Assembly (NCBI GenBank): GCA_030522415.1
Contig: CM060107.1
Span: forward strand, 6,792,347 to 6,856,346
DNA from: Channallabes apus
Taxonomy: Eukaryota > Chordata > Actinopteri > Siluriformes > Clariidae
Length of the DNA: 64,000 bases
Direction: 5' to 3'
Every line of letters begins with the position of its first letter. The stretch's first letter is position 1. Below are positions 58,261 to 64,000 of the stretch, piece by piece. A program made the translations under genes and the position numbers. The notes below the pieces were generated by a model that saw only the letters and a list, made by a program, of their open reading frames with translations, made no database searches and was not told where the DNA came from.

Positions 58261-59340
58261 TTCTCTTTATGCGCTTCCGTGAGTTGTTTCCACACCATGT
58301 GCACCCTCAGATCACAAAAAAAACACTATCACTGTGTGCTGCTCTCCGATCATGTAAATCAGAAGCAAGACGTCCATTTTTGCTCGCACTGCAGTTACAA
58401 ATGTACTGATGTAACATGATGTAGCTGATCATGGGGAGATGGGTTGGGCTGATTAAGTGTCAAGGGACTAAATTACACACACAAAAACAAACACACCTTG
58501 GAGTTTAGTGTTCTGTCCTGAGTAAACAAATATTTAAAATGTTTTCGCTATCATCGGAAGATGAGCTCATATTCTGACAATGCAACAGAGCATAACCATC
58601 CACGAAAATGTTGGCAACTGGAGTAACCCTCAGCAATCATGCATTAATGAAAATCGCTTGCAGCTGTTTCATGACCTGCAGTTGCTGTATTCATCCAGTT
58701 CTCAATCTGTTTATCCTGCAAAGGACTGCAGAGGGCCCGGAGACTTTCAAATTGATCTTAGAGCACTGAAGGCAGGGAACACCCTGTGTGGGGTGGCAAT
58801 CTACAGTATAGCCGGGCACAAAACACATTGAAACACACTGAAGCACCTATTCATACACTACAGGCAATTTTTAGACATCAATTAGACTACACCACATGTC
58901 TTTGGAATGTGGGAGGGAACCCAGAGGAAACACACTAAGCACAGGGAGAAAGCATGAAAATGCACAACCTCCATATCCAAAGTCCAAAGCATTTCAGCAC
59001 CACATCCGCTACAACACTGGTGTTTTCTAAAGCTCTGGACTGAAGGTCATAGCTCTCTGTGTCATTTCATTTTTTTTTTATTTTATTTCGAAAATATCCA
59101 TATATGCATGGATATGCATCCATTTATATCCATATATCCAAATATCCAATATGTTATTTATTTATTTATTTATTTATTTTTAAACATGTAAAGTTCCAGT
59201 CCAGAATCTGTTTTGAATCTAGAGAATTTCCAGGGTGAATATTTCTACTCAAATGCATCCACATCTTCTTCTCAATATTTTCCGCAAACATTGATGGATA
59301 GTTATTTTTTATGTCATAAATTGAACAAAGAAAAAAAAAC
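58261..59340 (-). other. Mostly unrecognised; decayed SINE family B scrap
   Basis: 58855-58965 retains GTGGGAGGGAACCCAGAGGA and CACTAAGCACAGGGAGAA of SINE family B in minus sense. The rest shows no gene. Confidence 0.4.
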
Positions 59341-59344
59341 ATTA

Positions 59345-59640
59345 TTGTGGCACTGTGCAAAAGTTTAGGCACCTTACATAATCAGTACTTAGTAACACCT
59401 CCTCAGATATCACAGCTTACAAACCCTTTTTTATAGCCAGTTAAATGTCTTTCAATTCTTGGGATGGGATTTTCTCCCATTCTTCCTTCCAAAAGGCTTC
59501 TAGTTCTGTAATATTCTTTGGTCGTCTTGCTTTCACAGCTCTTTTAAGATCTACGCACAAATTTTCAATGATGTTTTGTAGATCATTTTCATCTTCCGAT
59601 TTATTTTTTTTTTTACAGGTGGAGTGATGTTTGTTTCCAG
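59345..59640 (-). mobile_element. Tc1-like 3' fragment with transposase C-terminus
   Basis: The left end TGTGGCACTGTGCAAAAGTT resembles a Tc1-type terminus. Minus-strand codons read RPKNITELEAFWKEEWEKIP, the C-terminal transposase motif that follows the catalytic Glu, then decay into stops. Confidence 0.75.
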
Positions 59641-59774
59641 AAATTGCTGGTATTTAGTGGAATCCCTTCTTCCCTCCACCTGTGCAGTGTTTCCTGTGCC
59701 ATGTATCCATCTTAATGTTTGATGTTTTGTGCATGCTGAGATGCTTTTGCATGTTTCTCCTCATTCACTCTTTA

Positions 59775-59984
59775 TTTACACACTGAGGGAAATTTGGGAA
59801 CGCCAATTACACCATTCTGCATGTCTTTGAACTGTGGGAGGAAACCGGAGTACCTGAAGGAAACCCACCCAGCATGGAGAAAAACATGCAAACTCCACAA
59901 ACACAGACCCTGAGGTGGGAATCAAATCCAGACCCTGTAAGTGCAAGGCCACAGTGCTAACCACTATGCCACCATGCCATCTTA
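59775..59984 (-). repeat. SINE family B, 5' half
   Basis: Head, B box and core present (GGTGGCATAGTGGTTAGCAC in minus sense). The GT-rich section and tail are missing. Confidence 0.8.
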
Positions 59985-59994
59985 TCTCTGACCG

Positions 59995-60255
59995 CTCTTA
60001 TCAAAAAACGGCAGTTCCACTCGTAGAACTGTCACTCACTCCTCACACAGTTGTGTGCCAAGTCAAGAAACTGCTGTGTGTCTGAAAATCCTAGGAGCTC
60101 AGCAGTTTCAGGAATACTCAAACCAGCCGATCTGGAACCAACCACCATACGATGCCACTGGTTAAAGTCATACAGGTCAGATGTTTGATGTGAAGATTAA
60201 CCGAAGCTCTTGTATTATGTGTCTGCAAGATTTTCTGCACGCTTTTAGTAAACAT
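59995..60255. repeat. DNA-transposon-derived dispersed repeat
   Basis: TCCTAGGAGCTCAGCAGTTT and ACTCAAACCAGCCGATCTGG belong to a repeat that I recall as common in teleosts; the class is uncertain. No ORF. Confidence 0.45.
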
Positions 60256-62399
60256 AAATGGATTAATGAAGGACGGGGCTATTTTTTTTAAATCAGCAGT
60301 ATTAATTATTAATCGTTATGGGCATGGAAACTGGAACATATCTGGAGCATCGTTTGGTGATTATTTTATTTGCTGGCTGAAGGCGAAAGGCTGCCTGGGC
60401 CGTGCCGTGTCAGGAAAGGAGAAGCTCTCCTGTTGTGCTACTGTTCAATGCTGGAAGCATTTTAGGAATTTTACTGTGCACCCACAAGATGTGTGTGTGT
60501 ACATGTGTATCATTGCCTTAGGCACTGTGGGCCTTGTCAGAACATGTGTAATATCTAAGATTAAAGCAGCAGTTAGGGTTTTCACACACACACTCACACA
60601 CAAACATGCATACATGTGAGACTGAACACAACAACAGGGCGTATCTAGGGGAAAGGCAGGGTTCCAACAAATGCGTATATCTGAGTGTGAGTGTTTGTTT
60701 TTCAGGTTGCGTAAACATGGAAAAGTTATGAAACTCAAGCTTTGACTCACACTGAGATGTAGAGAGAGAGAGAGAGAGACTGGAGGAATAAAAATAGCCA
60801 GAGAGAAGGAGGGCAGCAGTGAGGAGGCATTTTGTTTTTCAGACTGAATGAAACACACACATTGTTGCCGGACAAATAGCCACAGTATTTCAGCCGGCAT
60901 GGCGAGTGTTGTGATGCATGACGCTAACGCTGACCTTAACCTCCTGAACACGGAGACACACACAAATATTATTGTTTCAGTTTTACACCATGGTGTTATC
61001 AAATTGTTTAGTATGAAGGTGTCGAGGTATTTTCTAGAACAGCAGCTCTGAACGTAGTGCAGGTTTATATTAACCGTTATACAGCAGTTCAGATAAATCT
61101 GATTAGACGAGAGGCATTCCACGAGTGCTGGTACTGTACAAGAGTGTTTGACAATATACTGTAAGATGATAGAAGAGATTAAGTGGGAAGTTTAACTATA
61201 TGTTATCACTCAGCATCCCATGTGTTCTACAGTCGTTAATTACACTAACTGTCGGTCTCAGGATGTGTGAGGAAAGTTCTGTGGAGAGAGCAGCCACCTG
61301 CCAAAAGCCACACTCAAAACCAGCCTCTTTCAGCAAGAACACACGTCTGATAACGTTATGTCATCTTAAACAACATGCTGTCTCCTTAGTGATCGCTTCT
61401 AAGTCGTTCTGAAACACATCTGAACCTCGTGTGTTGTTCTGTTCACAGATAATGTGAGCTACAAAGCTAACTAGCTTCTAACCAAAAGCTGAATCCCAAA
61501 TCCCTCTCTAACCCCTGACCAAGGACACTACTTAGTGTGTGGAGCAAGGGATTTTATACTCTGTATAGCGCACTAGCTTTCCATTTAACTCTTTTCGGGA
61601 ACTTGGGATTCAACCAAGGAGCTTGGAAGTTAACAAAGCTGATATTCTGAAGTGGAATAAGTGGAAATATAAAGTAAATCTCATACGTTTTCCAGGACTG
61701 TCTCAGTATCCTTCTCACTTTTTGCCTACATTGTACGGGTAAGAATTTAATTACACTAAGTGTCACTCATAGCTCGTCAGCTTGGGCAGTCTATATAACT
61801 CGTTAAATTAACAAACAAATCATAATCTGTTGAAAATAAATGGTTCTTGTGGAACTGTTGTATAAAAGCAATATCACACTTGCGGTCACGCTGTTGTGCT
61901 GAATATACAGCATGATATTGAGCTTGATACAATATTTCTTAAATACATTATCGTTTCCATAGCAACAGCTCATTTACAGGGTTCCGTATCATAATAAAGC
62001 ATGATATATCATTTATAGCTGAACTATCGCTGTATAGAATCGAATTGAGGTAAATATTTACCTCTAGGATAAAAAAAGTAAAGATTTTTAATAATAAAAT
62101 AAATAATAATAATAATAATAATAATAATATGGAAATGTTGTATATTTTTAATGTAATGTTATATTAAACATGTATGTACTAGTGAAAGCCATGCTTTCAT
62201 GATGGAATATTCTAGCAAAAACAAACAAAGTACAATTGTGCTCACAAACATCTCATAAATCTTTCATTAAGTACCACTGTATGATGGATGACAGATGAAA
62301 GGCTTTTAAAATTCCAGATGTTATGTTGAATCCCTATCCTATAGATTAATTTAACATGTTAAGTTCAACATGAACATGAAGCTCACTATGGCCTACTGT
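60256..62399. other. Unrecognised intergenic sequence
   Basis: It includes an AG run (60760-60779) and an AAT run (62100-62129). A 225-codon minus frame (61122-60445) is Leu/Ser/Cys-rich over simple repeats and is not supported as a gene. Confidence 0.4.
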
Positions 62400-62780
62400 A
62401 TTCATTCATTCATTCATTTTCTTTACCGCTTAATCCTGGGTTCAGGGTCGCGGGGGACCTGGAGCCTATCCCAGGATACTTCGGGCACTAGGCAGGGTAC
62501 ACCCTGGACAGGGTGCCAATCCATCGCAGGGCACACACACATACACACACTCACACATCCAATCACACACTACGGGCAATTTAGGAACGCCAATTAGCCT
62601 AATCTGCATATCTTTGGACTGTGGGAAGAAACCGGAGTACCCGGAGGAAACCCACCAAGCACGGGGAGAACATGCAAACTCCATGCACACAGAGATGGGA
62701 ATCGAGCCTGGCCGGGGAATCGAACCCTGGACCCTGGAGGTGCAAGGTGACAGTGCTAACCACTACACCACCGCGCCGCC
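62400..62780 (-). repeat. tRNA-like SINE (family B), full-length
   Basis: Complete copy, ATTC tail at 62401-62417 and head GGCGGCGCGGTGGTGTAGTG at 62761-62780. Confidence 0.9.
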
Positions 62781-63810
62781 GGCCTACTGTATTCCACTCT
62801 TATTTATTTAGCTGAGCTTTCTGAGTTACACTACAGTACAGTATATACGTAAGAAAATGCATGATAACGTTTATCAGATAATGAAATTATTTAGTTATCT
62901 GATGATTAATAATTGAGGTGCATTAGAGAGGGATTTCTCACTAATTACCTTGGAACGAACTGACAGAATCAGAGGTTTCGGTTGTTATACTGTAGAAACA
63001 CCTTCTACTAAAGAATTAAAGCGCTCTACAAAATTTAATGTATAACCAGATATGCATCCGTATGAAGCCACAACAGACAAAATTGATGAAATCTATAAAA
63101 TAAAGGTGTCATACAGTGTGTTGGGAAGAGTGATATACTGTATATGATAGGGTGTGGAAGAAACTCAGGGATAAAACTATGAGGAGAGAGAACAGAAAAG
63201 AAAAAGTAGAAGAAGAAGGAGGACTGAGCTGCTGAATTGCAGGGTGTGGCACCCTGAGGCATTTCGCATGATTTTGACATTTTGTGCATAAGAGAGAGCA
63301 GGAGAGTCTTTTACTCTAGACAGATTTTGATTCCAGTGGCATAACTAACAGTGCAAAAGGTTGGAGACGGAGTGTCTGTAAGGCTTTAGTGGGAGTAGTT
63401 GGTCTGGTGTGCTCAGTGTGTTAATCAGCTTTTATCAGGTTTCTAACATAGGAACATGAAAATATAACAAAATACAATAGACCTGATACTGTATATACAG
63501 TATGCATACAAGCTGGTCCAATAGTCTGGCTCCATAGGTATTTATCCTTATATGAAATGTATTCATTAATTAATTATTTTTAATTTCAGATCAAAGGAGA
63601 CTTTGAATCTAACACTGGAAGATTAAACATAATCAGGCCTGACATGACTTCAGGTTTCTCTTTGGGCTGATCTGAAGTCAGTAGTGTATCAGAATCAGCC
63701 CGGAATGAACTACGTAGAGGAGGAAATCTTCCCGACATGGAACATCATCAGTTCTCATACTTTAAGAAAAGTTCAGTACTTGTAGTTAAGTCTTTATTTG
63801 TCACATATAC
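62781..63810. other. Unrecognised intergenic sequence
   Basis: No gene; AGTCTTTATTTGTCACATAT at 63789 may be a LINE 3' scrap. Confidence 0.35.
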
Positions 63811-64000
63811 TCGGTTGCGTAGTGGTCAGCATAGTCGCCTTGCGGCTCCAGGTTGCAGGTTCGATTCCCATCTCTGGGTCTGTGTGCATAGAGTTTGCAT
63901 GTCCTCCTTGTGCTTGGTGGGTTTCCTCCGGGTACTCCGGTTTCTTCCCACAGTCCAAAGACATGCATATTATGCTAATTGGTGTTCCCAAATTGTCCTA
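63811..64000 (+). repeat. SINE family B, cut by the window end
   Basis: Head and core in plus sense (GTTCGATTCCCATCTCTGGG, GAGTTTGCATGTCCTCCTTG); it continues past 64000. Confidence 0.85.

Noticed and set aside
60445..61122. 225-codon minus-strand ORF
   Set aside because: Composition is driven by CT/GA and CA simple repeats and Leu/Ser/Cys-rich filler; no domain, signal or splice support.

Overview
The window is teleost nuclear DNA, about 60% A+T and dominated by transposable elements. The evidence is several families of Tc1-like transposons with paired ends, two families of tRNA-derived SINEs, an L2/CR1-type LINE, Ty3/gypsy retrotransposons, a class I endogenous retrovirus, long CA/GT microsatellites, and split host genes with GT-AG introns. 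The repeat mix resembles that of a catfish (Siluriformes), but this is an impression from memory and not proven by the sequence.

Host genes: only one kind of host gene is visible. Two tandem Ly6/uPAR (three-finger, GPI-anchored) paralogues lie on the minus strand. The first (5453-6539) is compact. The second (17160-26694) has an 8.8 kb first intron and a CpG-rich TATA promoter near 26.8 kb. Both have three coding exons with identical phases, and exons 1 and 2 are identical in length (52 and 111 nt). Each encodes a signal peptide, ten cysteines and a hydrophobic C-terminal GPI signal.

Layout: 0-2.7 kb holds a Tc1 element nested inside an older, rearranged Tc1 element. 3-17 kb holds SINEs, internally deleted Tc1 derivatives, a Tc1 split by a SINE, a GCTA-rich minisatellite and the first Ly6 gene. 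17-27 kb is the second Ly6 gene. 27-31 kb is largely unrecognised. 32-34.2 kb is a stack of nested DNA transposons. 39.07-44.2 kb is a nearly intact L2-like LINE whose two ORFs share one frame and are separated by a single UGA. 44.62-51.84 kb is an endogenous retrovirus with both LTRs, a tRNA-Pro primer site, a 5-bp target duplication, broken gag-pol and a gutted env. 51.85-58 kb holds two decayed gypsy elements and LINE fragments. 58-64 kb has mariner, Tc1 and SINE fragments.

Most notable: (1) the LINE's ORF1-UGA-ORF2 arrangement, with no AUG ahead of the endonuclease; (2) a TACAGTA inside the intact-ended Tc1 transposase that looks like an excision footprint and accounts for its frameshift; (3) an unclassified ~415-bp repeat present twice; (4) a LINE fragment carrying the same 3' tail as the abundant SINE, which suggests that LINE family as its mobilising partner.
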